In this document: piece by piece, positions 18,275 through 25,511 of the stretch
Layout: every line of letters begins with the position of its first letter
Position numbering within the stretch: the stretch's first letter is position 1
NCBI GenBank assembly: GCA_017942035.1
Contig: JAGAVG010000033.1
Coordinates: forward strand, 1-37,944
Direction of reading: 5' to 3'
Source: a bacterium
GTDB taxonomy: Bacteria > Cyanobacteriota > Vampirovibrionia > Gastranaerophilales > Gastranaerophilaceae
DNA: 37,944 bases
Position numbers and translations under genes: made by a program
Notes under the pieces: model-generated
Database searches by the model: none
What the model was told of the DNA's origin: nothing
What the model saw: only the letters and a program-made list of their open reading frames with translations

Positions 18275-19694
18275 TACTATTTTAATATTTCCGATAATTG
18301 CATGTCTGCTTGCTCTTTTGATTAAGAATAAAGCATTTGATACATTTCTTGTAACTTTGTATGCAGTTGTGCATTTTGTTACCACAATGATGCTTGCTCT
18401 GGGTTACGGAAATAAAACGATACCATATTTTGCTGTGGACAATACAAATTTGATATTTTTAATTGTGTTGTCACTGGTATTTTTAATGGTTGCGATTTAT
18501 AACGCAGGGTATGTTAAAAATTTTGAGTTTCCGGATAAAAAAATAAGCCATTATTCATTTATGATTTTGATTTTTGTGCTTTCTATGACGGGAACTTTAT
18601 TGAGTACCGACCTTGGCGTTGCTTGGGTTTTAGTTGAAGCTACGACATTATCAAGTGCGTATTTGATATATTTTAACAGAACTAAACATTCAATTGAAGC
18701 GGCTTGGAAATATGTTTTCATCTGCTCAATAGGTATTGCGCTGGCATTTGTCGGTATAATTCTTTTGAACATTTCAACCGGCAGTGTAAATTCTTTGAAT
18801 TTCGTCGAACTTTATGCGAATGCTAATCATTTTAATCATATATGGTTAAAAGCGGCATTTATATTTATGCTTTTTGGTTTTGGTGCAAAAATGGGGCTTG
18901 CTCCTATCCATTTCTGGCTGCCGGATGCGCACTCTGAAGCGCCATCACCTATATCGGCATTGTTGTCTGCGGCTTTGTTAAACTCGGCATTCCTCGTAAT
19001 CGTTCGAGTATTCAAAATTATGGAGCTTGCAAATTGCTCTGAATATGCAAGAATAATGCTTTTTGTAATGGGATTTTTGTCATTGTTTGTGACGGCAGTT
19101 TTTGTTTATCATATAAAAAACTACAAAAGAATGCTCGCTTATTCTTCAATTGAAAATATGGGAATATTGGCAATTGGAACAGCTTTAGGCGGTGCGGCTT
19201 TTTATGCGGTAGTCCTTCATTTGATAGGTCATTCGCTTGCGAAAGCATCATTTTTCTTGACTTCCGGTAATATTCTTGAACTTTTCGGAACGAAAAGAAT
19301 TAAATCTGTGAACGGACTTATTGAAGCTGATGGTAAAACCGGCTGGTTATGGGTTGCGTCATTCCTTGGAATTTGTGCATTCCCGACATCAGTGTTGTTT
19401 GTAAGTGAATTTTTAATCGTAAAAGAAATGATATTACAGAAACATTACCTTTTCATGGCATTGTTTGTTATTCTTTTGACAATTGTTCTGTTCGGTATCG
19501 GAAGAGTTGTTATCAAAATGGCATTTGGCAAAGTCAGCGAAGATAAGGTTAAAGTGATTGAAGATAGCAGACATAAAGTTTGTGTCTGGATGTATATACC
19601 GCAGTTTATTATGCTGATTATTGTATTTGTTCTTGGAATTTACGTACCGCCTTTGTTGAACAATATTATACATTTGTCGGCGGCAGGATTTTAG
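18258..19694 (+). CDS. hyfF: Hyf/Ehr complex second antiporter-like subunit F
   Basis: The second NuoN/NuoM-like ion-pumping subunit, 478 residues. The key features are VAWVLVEATTLSSAYLIY (E127) and the conserved channel lysine and loop in GFGAKMGLAPIHFWLPDAHS (about 208-227). ATG 18258 has AAAGGA too close (18250-18255). ATG 18267, three codons in, has better spacing, so the true start may be either. The reading frame overlaps the E subunit. Two antiporter-like subunits (B and F) imply more ion-translocating capacity than an Ech- or Hyc-type enzyme. Confidence 0.88.
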   Translation: MRTMISTILIFPIIACLLALLIKNKAFDTFLVTLYAVVHFVTTMMLALGYGNKTIPYFAVDNTNLIFLIVLSLVFLMVAIYNAGYVKNFEFPDKKISHYSFMILIFVLSMTGTLLSTDLGVAWVLVEATTLSSAYLIYFNRTKHSIEAAWKYVFICSIGIALAFVGIILLNISTGSVNSLNFVELYANANHFNHIWLKAAFIFMLFGFGAKMGLAPIHFWLPDAHSEAPSPISALLSAALLNSAFLVIVRVFKIMELANCSEYARIMLFVMGFLSLFVTAVFVYHIKNYKRMLAYSSIENMGILAIGTALGGAAFYAVVLHLIGHSLAKASFFLTSGNILELFGTKRIKSVNGLIEADGKTGWLWVASFLGICAFPTSVLFVSEFLIVKEMILQKHYLFMALFVILLTIVLFGIGRVVIKMAFGKVSEDKVKVIEDSRHKVCVWMYIPQFIMLIIVFVLGIYVPPLLNNIIHLSAAGF

Positions 19695-19705
19695 AGGTTG
19701 AAAAT

Positions 19706-21154
19706 ATGCTGAAAATAAAAAATAATTCGAAAGTAAATTTATCAGATATTCCCGTTTTAAAAATCGGAGAATTAAGAGATGAAATAATAAAAGAAAACAA
19801 ACGCCCGATTGGATTTTTCGGAAAAGATTGGGGTGAAGGACGCATCCGTTTGTTTGTAATCCTTGAAGATGCTCCGGAACTTCTTGTATCCTCTGCGATT
19901 TTTGAGGCAGATGAAAAATCTTATGAATGCATTACAAACGAAATTCCTTCTTTTCATATTTATGAAAGAGAATTCTATGAACAGTTCGGAATAGAACCTT
20001 TACATCATCCTTGGCTGAAACCGGTCAGATTGAATCAGGATAAATATGAATTTTTCGAGATGAAAGGGGAAGAAGTCCATCAGGTTGCGGTAGGGCCGAT
20101 TCACGCAGGTGTAATCGAACCGGGGCATTTTAGATTTATGTGTAACGGAGAAACCGTTTACCACCTTGAAATTATGCTCGGCTACCAGCATAGAGGGGTT
20201 GAAGATTTAATGGTTAAAAATCCTTCTAACCAGCTTGCAGAATCTATTTGCGGAGATAGTGTTATTGCCTATAATACCGCTTATTCTCAGATGATGGAAA
20301 ATCTTAAAAACATTCAAGTTTCAAACAAGGCTCAGTTAATCAGAAAAGTTTGTCTCGAGATGGAAAGAGCCGCAATTCACATCGGTGACTTAGGTGCAAT
20401 CGCAGGTGATATCGCATATCTTATGGGGGCGTCTGTATTTGGTGCAACAAGAACGCTTGTGATTAACACAATGCTGGAATTCTGCGGAAGTCGTTTTGGA
20501 CGCGGAATGGTAACAGTTGGCGGTGTTAACTATGATTTGTCTGATGAAAAAATTGAAAGAGCTTTGAAAACTTTTGACAAAGTTGAAAAAGATGTTGAGA
20601 GAATGACAAACACAATGCTTAAAAACTCTACGGTAATGTCCAGACTGGAAAAAACCGGAACTGTTAGTGAAGAACGTGCAAAAGAAGCCGGACTTGTCGG
20701 AATGGCCGGACGAGCTTGCGGTATTGACGTTGATTCCCGTTTCGATTTCCCTGACAAATGGAATGAAGAACTCGGAATTCGCAAAAAAGCCTTCAAAGCT
20801 TCCGGTGATGTTAATTCTCGTTTTAAACTAAGATATAAAGAAATCAGAGAGTCTTTCTCAATTATAAGAAAGTGTTTGGCTAAACTTGCTGATTACAAAA
20901 ACGACCCATTAATTACAAATGGCGAAGATATGGCGAAAGATGCTTTTGTTGTATCAATTGTTGAAGGCTGGAGAGGTGAAATTGTCCATATAGCAATGAC
21001 AGATAATGATGGAAAACTTAGCCGGTATAAAATTAAAGATCCGTCTTTCAATAACTGGTACGGATTAGCATTGGCAGTCAGAAACAACGGCGTTTCAGAC
21101 TTTCCGTTGTGTAATAAGAGCCATAACCTATCATATTGCGGAAATGATTTATAA
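19706..21154 (+). CDS. hyfG: Hyf/Ehr complex large subunit G (NuoC-NuoD-like fusion) lacking most NiFe ligands
   Basis: The peripheral catalytic-type subunit, 482 residues. Residues 1-110 are a NuoC-like 30 kDa domain (FHIYEREFYEQFGIEPL, HHPWLKP), and the rest is a NuoD/NiFe-large-subunit fold (HFRF…YHLEIMLGYQHRGVEDLM). In NiFe hydrogenases the metal is held by two CxxC motifs. Here the first reads ICGDSVIAYN (C182 kept, second Cys now Ser185, following His now Tyr) and the C-terminal one reads NLSYCGND, with Cys478 only and Ser476 where the first Cys would fall. A normal NiFe site is therefore unlikely; Ehr complexes are known for this loss. I start at ATG 19706 (AGAGG eight bases upstream), not at the longer frame from 19580, which runs inside the F gene. 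Confidence 0.88.
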   Translation: MLKIKNNSKVNLSDIPVLKIGELRDEIIKENKRPIGFFGKDWGEGRIRLFVILEDAPELLVSSAIFEADEKSYECITNEIPSFHIYEREFYEQFGIEPLHHPWLKPVRLNQDKYEFFEMKGEEVHQVAVGPIHAGVIEPGHFRFMCNGETVYHLEIMLGYQHRGVEDLMVKNPSNQLAESICGDSVIAYNTAYSQMMENLKNIQVSNKAQLIRKVCLEMERAAIHIGDLGAIAGDIAYLMGASVFGATRTLVINTMLEFCGSRFGRGMVTVGGVNYDLSDEKIERALKTFDKVEKDVERMTNTMLKNSTVMSRLEKTGTVSEERAKEAGLVGMAGRACGIDVDSRFDFPDKWNEELGIRKKAFKASGDVNSRFKLRYKEIRESFSIIRKCLAKLADYKNDPLITNGEDMAKDAFVVSIVEGWRGEIVHIAMTDNDGKLSRYKIKDPSFNNWYGLALAVRNNGVSDFPLCNKSHNLSYCGNDL

Positions 21155-21166
21155 GGAAAAGAGATT

Positions 21167-21907
21167 ATGTTTGATACTTTAAAATCAAGAATTTATCAGG
21201 GAAAACAATTTATAAAAGATATACAAAATGCACCTATGAGAGACCAATTTAGAGGCTTTCCGATATTGAAAGAGGGTGCGGAAGTTTGTGATGAGAATAT
21301 TTGCCCGACAGGTGCACTAAAAACAAACCCATTAACAATTGATATGGGTAAATGTACTTTTTGCGGAGCTTGTGAAAGAGCTTGTAATGCTATAGAATTC
21401 ACAAACGGTTATAAATTAGCCTCAACCGATAGGGAAAAGCTGGTTGTTACACCTCAATCTGATTACGAAAATTACGTAAAATCAGCAGTTGAAGTGAAAA
21501 AAGAAATAGTTAAAACCTTTGGTCATTCCCTAAAATTGAGACAAGTTTCTGCGGCCGGCTGTAACGGATGCGAAATGGAGTTGAACGCTTGTTCCAACGT
21601 TAATTTCGATATGGGAAGATACGGAATAGATTTTGTTGCCTCTCCGCGCCACGCAGATGGGATTGTAATCACAGGGCCTATTTCAAAAAATATGGCTTAT
21701 GCTTTGGAAAATTGCTATCATTCAGTTCCGGATCCGAAACTTGTAATCCTTTGCGGAGCTTGCTCAATATCAGGCGGAGTTTTCCAAAACAGTACTGAGT
21801 TGAATAGAGAATTCCTTGAAAAATACCCGATAGATTTGTATATCCCGGGCTGTCCGGTTCATCCGCTGACATTCATAAACGGAATTTTAAGTTATATAAG
21901 AAAATAA
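21167..21907 (+). CDS. hyfI: Hyf/Ehr complex small subunit I fused to a one-cluster ferredoxin domain
   Basis: The electron-transfer subunit, 246 residues. The N-terminal part carries ferredoxin cysteines: C46 in ENICPTGAL plus C63, C66 and C69 of CTFCGAC make one complete [4Fe-4S] site by the crossed-ligand rule of bacterial ferredoxins. C41 and C73 remain from a second site that has lost its other ligands. The C-terminal part is NuoB/hydrogenase small-subunit-like with all proximal-cluster cysteines: C132 and C135 (AAGCNGCEMEL), C199 (CGACSISGG) and C229 (IPGCPVHP). In hydrogenase-4 the ferredoxin is a separate gene (HyfH), so this is a fusion. It is the last gene of the operon, so electron transfer is intact even though the NiFe pocket is not. 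Confidence 0.88.
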   Translation: MFDTLKSRIYQGKQFIKDIQNAPMRDQFRGFPILKEGAEVCDENICPTGALKTNPLTIDMGKCTFCGACERACNAIEFTNGYKLASTDREKLVVTPQSDYENYVKSAVEVKKEIVKTFGHSLKLRQVSAAGCNGCEMELNACSNVNFDMGRYGIDFVASPRHADGIVITGPISKNMAYALENCYHSVPDPKLVILCGACSISGGVFQNSTELNREFLEKYPIDLYIPGCPVHPLTFINGILSYIRK

Positions 21908-21930
21908 TGGAACTTAAACCCGACCGCCGC

Positions 21931-21981
21931 TTAAAGCTTGTACGGATAATCATCTTTTAACTCCCACCGGACACAGTCCGG
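21931..21981 (-). pseudogene. remnant of a prepilin-type 3' end
   Basis: On the minus strand these bases read PDCVRWELKDDYPYKL followed by TAA. This matches the C-terminal ends of the prepilins here (DGWEFKKDYPYKL at 22054, DGWEIKDDYPTW at 32788). It sits just beyond the stop of the 22054 gene, separated from it by the 21962-22048 repeat. It looks like the tail of a second, otherwise lost, prepilin gene. Confidence 0.5.
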
Positions 21982-22048
21982 CCATACGTGTTGCCGGTTT
22001 TGGTTTAATCTTATCAATTTTCGTTTAATGGGACGACTGGGAATTGTT
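21962..22048. repeat. prepilin 3'-flanking repeat, copy 1
   Basis: The segment from TCCCACCGGACACAGTCCGG through TTTTGGTTTAATCTT to GACTGGGAATTGTT closely matches 32690-32778. Both copies begin a few bases after the stop codon of a prepilin gene. CCGGACACAGTCCGG is a perfect hairpin. The end nearest the gene is the inverse of the gene's own last codons (GACGGCTGGGA). Confidence 0.75.
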
Positions 22049-22053
22049 TTTAC

Positions 22054-22875
22054 TTACAATTTATACGGATAATCCTTTTTGAACTCCCAGCCGTCTCGCA
22101 TTAATAACCCGCTGCAATGATAAGAATTTGCCTTACAATCATTTAAAAGATGCTCTCTGCTGACAGAAGTTTCACTACCAAAACTGCAGAAAAATCGGTC
22201 TTTATTTCCACAGTAGTTCATATTGGAACTTTCATTGAAACATAATAAGAAGTTATGTAAATCTCTGCCAAATTGATTTGGTTTTTTATCTCCATTCACG
22301 TCTACAAAAAAATCAATACAAATTCCATTCCAAAGTAATACAGTAGTGCCATCTGCCAGATATACTTTAGTAGATGATTTGATTTTTAAATCGTTGTTAT
22401 CTAATGTTCCTTCCTGATTTTTGCCCTGTTCAATTTTGATATATTTAATATATGGAGCCAAATATTTGATAAAGAAATTATAAGTGAATTCTCCGCTAGC
22501 ATCGAGATCATCATTTCCGTCATCATCTTTTAGCATTGGAGCTTTGTTCCATTCGGAAGGCAAACCGTTAGTAACTTCAGATAACCGAATAGCCTGATTC
22601 ATTGAACTGTAGAATTTCTTTAACCTTGAAGAATACTCGACTTTTTTATAATGCTGAATCAATGCTGGCAAAGTCATCGCCGCCACAATTCCAATTATTC
22701 CGAGAGTGATTAGAACTTCCGCCAATGTAAACGCGGTTTTATGACGACCGGCAAGGCGGCAATCCAATTTTTCTGGTAGACTAAAGTCTACCCTACTACT
22801 TCGCTCGCAATGACTATTTTTTATCATATTATCCTCTTTCAATTTTTTGCCCTCCATAATTTCATATTTTAGCAT
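22054..22875 (-). CDS. prepilin-like secreted protein (type IV pilin/pseudopilin signal)
   Basis: This 273-residue protein has a prepilin-peptidase signal: TAFTLAEVLITLG at 47-59, with E53 as the conserved +5-type glutamate. A hydrophobic helix (about 50-75) then leads into a globular domain with several cysteines (…NYCGNKDRFFCSFG, SYHCSG). The C-terminus DGWEFKKDYPYKL is shared in style with the 32788 protein. The leader is unusually long (about 48 residues). Part of it (HCERSSRVDFSLP) is encoded by two dispersed intergenic repeats. ATG 22875 is supported by AAAGGAG upstream. It is likely a minor pilin or type II secretion-like pseudopilin, assembled or displayed at the cell surface. The ~170 bp promoter element lies directly upstream and points away. 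Confidence 0.8.
   Translation of the reverse strand: MLKYEIMEGKKLKEDNMIKNSHCERSSRVDFSLPEKLDCRLAGRHKTAFTLAEVLITLGIIGIVAAMTLPALIQHYKKVEYSSRLKKFYSSMNQAIRLSEVTNGLPSEWNKAPMLKDDDGNDDLDASGEFTYNFFIKYLAPYIKYIKIEQGKNQEGTLDNNDLKIKSSTKVYLADGTTVLLWNGICIDFFVDVNGDKKPNQFGRDLHNFLLCFNESSNMNYCGNKDRFFCSFGSETSVSREHLLNDCKANSYHCSGLLMRDGWEFKKDYPYKL
22774..22814. repeat. intergenic repeats inside the prepilin leader
   Basis: GGTAGACTAAAGTCTACC followed by CTTCGCTCGCAATGAC is a copy of the repeats at 14395-14412 and 14566-14582, here translated in frame as part of the prepilin leader peptide. Confidence 0.8.
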
Positions 22876-22913
22876 CCTGTCTCCTTTCCAGCCATAAACT
22901 GACGTTTAAATTT

Positions 22914-23085
22914 ACGCACCATAATTTATATTTTGGTGCGAATAGGCCTGAAATCCACTAAAACATACCTTCTTAAAATTCAAAAAATCACCTAAAAAAT
23001 CAAAAAGCCCACTTGAAAAGTGGTGGAAAATATTGTATAATAAGGCTATAAAAAACTCGCACCAAAATATAAAATTTGGTGCGTA
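22914..23085 (+). repeat. ~170 bp palindrome-ended element with promoter and terminator, copy 1
   Basis: The left end is the hairpin CGCACC…GGTGCG (22915-22940) and the right end is CGCACCAAA…TTTGGTGCG (23058-23083). The two ends are near-identical inverted copies of each other and each is itself a palindrome. The interior holds ACATACCTTCTTAAAATTC, a CCACTTGAAAAGTGG hairpin and a TTGAAA-N17-TATAAT promoter. Copies are at 36060-36236 and 37788-37944. Orientation here is toward the flagellar genes. Confidence 0.85.
23013..23041 (+). promoter_or_regulatory. sigma70 promoter inside element copy 1
   Basis: TTGAAA (23013-23018) and TATAAT (23036-23041) are 17 bases apart. All three copies keep both boxes and the spacing. 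The -35 box lies within a CCACTT/AAGTGG palindrome, which could be an operator. Confidence 0.75.
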
Positions 23086-23094
23086 ATTTTTGAT
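23056..23094 (+). terminator. intrinsic terminator inside element copy 1
   Basis: CGCACCAAA pairs with TTTGGTGCG, followed by TAATTTTTGATTTTTT. It begins only about ten bases after the predicted start of transcription from the element promoter, so most transcripts would be about 43 nt; read-through would enter the flagellar operon. Confidence 0.65.
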
Positions 23095-23190
23095 TTTTTA
23101 CGATTTTTCCGTTTGTATGTTGACTTTTTTAAAACTAACATTAAATTTCTTAAAAAAGCCATACATTTAGATGATTTTTAATTGAAGAAT

Positions 23191-23217
23191 TAAAGTCATA
23201 TTATTAATGGTCGAAAT
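23191..23217 (+). promoter_or_regulatory. possible sigma28-type flagellar promoter
   Basis: TAAA (23191-23194), 15 bases, then GTCGAAAT (23210-23217) matches the TAAA-N15-GCCGATAA flagellar sigma pattern in spacing and in most key bases. It lies 30 bases before the first flagellar rod gene. Confidence 0.4.
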
Positions 23218-23246
23218 ATAAATGTAGTATAAAAGAAGGTAGAAAC

Positions 23247-23945
23247 ATGAAAATTAACGGCGGAATAAGTTTTACAGAAAAAGGCTTGAGAGCTTCACTA
23301 AGGGCAATGCATGTTCAAAGTGAACTTGTTTCAATGACAAATGAAAACATAACCGGATTTGATAAAATAGGTTATCAAAGAAAAGAACCGGTAGTTTCGT
23401 CATTTACGGAATTCTTAGGAGTTCATGGTTTGTCGCAAACTGTTGATGATCAAGTCGGACGTATTGTTTTGACCGAAGGCCCTTTGGATTTTGCACTTGC
23501 AGAAAAAGGTTATTTTGAGGTTCAAACGCAGGAAGGTGTAAAACTTACCCGTGATGGCAGATTTAAGCTGGACAAAGAAGGAAACCTCCTTTCACTTACT
23601 GACGGGAAAGTTCTATCGGCCGCCGGAACCCCTATTAGGCTTCCTTTTATCCCTCAAAATATAAAAGATATTAAAGTTGATAAAAAAGGTGAAATAACTC
23701 TTTATAATCCGAAAACCAACCGGATGGAAAATCTTGGCCGTCTCGGGGTTGTCGATTCAAACGGATATCTGGTCATGTCTCCTCAGGTTATGCAGGGATA
23801 CAATGAATACTCAAATGTTTCCCTTCAAACAGAATTTATGTCATTAATGCCGGTATTAAAAGCGTTTGATGGAAACCGGCAGATGTTCATGCTGCAAAAT
23901 CAGAATTTACAAAAAGTTATCAACCAGCTCGGTTCCGCATCATAA
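23247..23945 (+). CDS. flagellar basal-body rod protein, FlgF/FlgG family (first copy)
   Basis: A 232-residue axial rod component exported through the flagellar type III system, without a Sec signal. The N-terminal helix (GLRASLRAMHVQSELVSMTN) and the following ENITGFDKIGYQRKEP are a diverged form of the usual ANxxTxGYK signature. The middle beta-domain contains EGPLDFALAEKGYFEVQT and LTRDGRFKLDKEGNLLSL, both hallmark FlgF/FlgG segments. The C-terminal helix (MSLMPVLKAFDGNRQMFMLQNQ) packs into the rod core. It is the first of four rod genes in an operon; the next starts 19 bases after its stop. I cannot say from the sequence alone whether it is FlgF or FlgG. Confidence 0.85.
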   Translation: MKINGGISFTEKGLRASLRAMHVQSELVSMTNENITGFDKIGYQRKEPVVSSFTEFLGVHGLSQTVDDQVGRIVLTEGPLDFALAEKGYFEVQTQEGVKLTRDGRFKLDKEGNLLSLTDGKVLSAAGTPIRLPFIPQNIKDIKVDKKGEITLYNPKTNRMENLGRLGVVDSNGYLVMSPQVMQGYNEYSNVSLQTEFMSLMPVLKAFDGNRQMFMLQNQNLQKVINQLGSAS

Positions 23946-23964
23946 GAAGTGTGAGGTATAAATT

Positions 23965-24681
23965 ATGTACACAATGCAATCAATAATCAGAAGAGGAATG
24001 AATAACGCGTTAACTCAATTCGAAAGATTGGGTCATGTGTCAAATAACCTTGCTAATTATACGACAACAGGCTACAAAACTGTAAGTTTTGAGCAAATGC
24101 TTAACGAGGACGGTTATTTAACAGGAGCAATCAGGACGGATTATAAAAACGGTTCAATCAAGGTTACAAGCAACCCTTACGATGTAGCATTAACTGACAA
24201 AGGTTTTATACCGGTAGTTTCACCGGATGGTGATATAGCTTACACACGTGACGGAGCGTTTAAGCAGGGTAAGGAAGGTTATCTTGTAACAAGTGATGAT
24301 TGGATGGTGGGTGATGGAATAAAAATTCCGGCAAATTGCCATAAATTCACTATAAAACCGAACGGTGAAGTGTTTGTGTATGATGCAATTGACAAACCTG
24401 CTCGAAAAATCGGTACAATTCCTCTTGTAACTTTTGACTGTCCGGAGGGGCTAAAACAGGCCGGAATGAACAAACTTGTTCCAACAGAAGAATCAGGAGA
24501 TGCAATATTAGTTAAAAATCCCGACTGTTTTGCGCAAAATAACATTGAAGTTTCAAATACAAATATTTTCAATTCAATGACGGATATTTTGAGAATAAAT
24601 GCTTCAATGTTAGCGAGCACAAAAATGATGAAGGTTGTTGATGATATGTATAACAAAGCAATAAATATCAGAGAAGGATAA
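23965..24681 (+). CDS. flagellar basal-body rod protein, FlgF/FlgG family (second copy)
   Basis: A 238-residue rod protein. The N-terminus has the classical rod signature (SNNLANYTTTGYK, near 29-41). The core carries NPYDVALTDKGFIPVVSPDG, YTRDGAFKQGKEGYLVTSD and the usual C-terminal helix (SMTDILRINASMLASTKMMKVVDDMYNKA). It is closer to the family consensus at the N-terminus than the preceding paralogue and lies 19 bases downstream of it, with flgB following after 15 bases. The pair probably forms the distal/proximal rod (FlgF plus FlgG), but the assignment between them is uncertain. Confidence 0.88.
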   Translation: MYTMQSIIRRGMNNALTQFERLGHVSNNLANYTTTGYKTVSFEQMLNEDGYLTGAIRTDYKNGSIKVTSNPYDVALTDKGFIPVVSPDGDIAYTRDGAFKQGKEGYLVTSDDWMVGDGIKIPANCHKFTIKPNGEVFVYDAIDKPARKIGTIPLVTFDCPEGLKQAGMNKLVPTEESGDAILVKNPDCFAQNNIEVSNTNIFNSMTDILRINASMLASTKMMKVVDDMYNKAINIREG

Positions 24682-24696
24682 GGGGAGGAATAGCAA

Positions 24697-25044
24697 ATGT
24701 TTTCAACTATGGATAATATGGGCAAAGTCTCCTTAATGCTTGATTTGATTTCTCAAAAACAGCGGGCATTAGGTTCAAACCTTGCGAATATGGATACTCC
24801 CGGTTATGTAAGAAGGGATGTTGAATTTGCCGATTATTTAGGAACAATAAACAATCCTATAGAAACAAGATTATCAGAAATCCTCGGGCCTTCAGGGGTA
24901 ATAGAAGAGAGAGATTACGAAGAAATTGACCCGGCGAAAGAATTAACGGAAATGCAAAAAAACTCCCTGTTTTATACAATGGCAACCAGAAGAATGTCTA
25001 ATATAATTACAGAAATGAAAACAGTAATAAATGTAGGTAAATAG
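24697..25044 (+). CDS. flgB: flagellar proximal rod protein FlgB
   Basis: A 115-residue protein, typical or slightly short for FlgB. It has the rod signature GSNLANMDTPGYVRRDVEF near 26-44 and a C-terminal amphipathic helix (MQKNSLFYTMATRRMSNIITEMKTVINVGK). There is no Sec signal, since it is exported by the flagellar apparatus. GGGGAGG lies nine bases before the ATG. It is followed 22 bases later by flgC. FlgB and FlgC adjacency is the conserved arrangement; placing them after the FlgF/FlgG-type genes is less common. Confidence 0.9.
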   Translation: MFSTMDNMGKVSLMLDLISQKQRALGSNLANMDTPGYVRRDVEFADYLGTINNPIETRLSEILGPSGVIEERDYEEIDPAKELTEMQKNSLFYTMATRRMSNIITEMKTVINVGK

Positions 25045-25066
25045 AAATAAAATCGGAGCGTAACTT

Positions 25067-25510
25067 ATGAGTATAATGGAATCAATGAATATTGGCTCAA
25101 ATGCCTTAAGAGCACATGGCTTAAGAATAGATATCCATGCCAAAAACATGGCAAACATTGATACACCGAATTACGTAAGACGTATTCCGATATTAAATGC
25201 GACGGAAGACATTTCCTTCCATGGTCTGATGAACAGCATGAAAGAGGATGTATTTGGTGTAGGAACCCTTCCGTATTTGCAAGGCGGAGTAGCATTTAAC
25301 GGTTGTGTAGAAGATCCGACTCTTGGGGATAAGATTTATCGTCCGGGGCATCCGGATGCAGATGAAAATGGTTACATCAGAGCCTCAAACGTAAATCCGA
25401 TGGTGGAAATGTCGGACGCAATCCTTGCCCAGCGAGCTTATGAGGCAAACTTAGCGGTAATAAGCATGACAAAAGCAATGGCTCTAAAAGCTGTCGAAAT
25501 CGGTAGATAG
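25067..25510 (+). CDS. flgC: flagellar proximal rod protein FlgC
   Basis: A 147-residue FlgC. It has the rod signature AKNMANIDTPNYVRR near 25-39, the middle segment IYRPGHPDADENGYIRASNVNPMVEM, which is diagnostic of FlgC, and the C-terminal DAILAQRAYEANLAVISMTKAMALKAVEIGR helix. It is the last gene of the operon in view. A fliE gene would often follow, but here a TIR element begins almost at once after the stop, so the operon may have been cut short. Confidence 0.93.
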   Translation: MSIMESMNIGSNALRAHGLRIDIHAKNMANIDTPNYVRRIPILNATEDISFHGLMNSMKEDVFGVGTLPYLQGGVAFNGCVEDPTLGDKIYRPGHPDADENGYIRASNVNPMVEMSDAILAQRAYEANLAVISMTKAMALKAVEIGR

Positions 25511-25511
25511 T

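Noticed and set aside
14709-21907. Working hydrogenase-4 or formate hydrogenlyase
   Set aside because: The large subunit lacks most of the NiFe-binding cysteines, and no formate dehydrogenase or maturation gene is in view.
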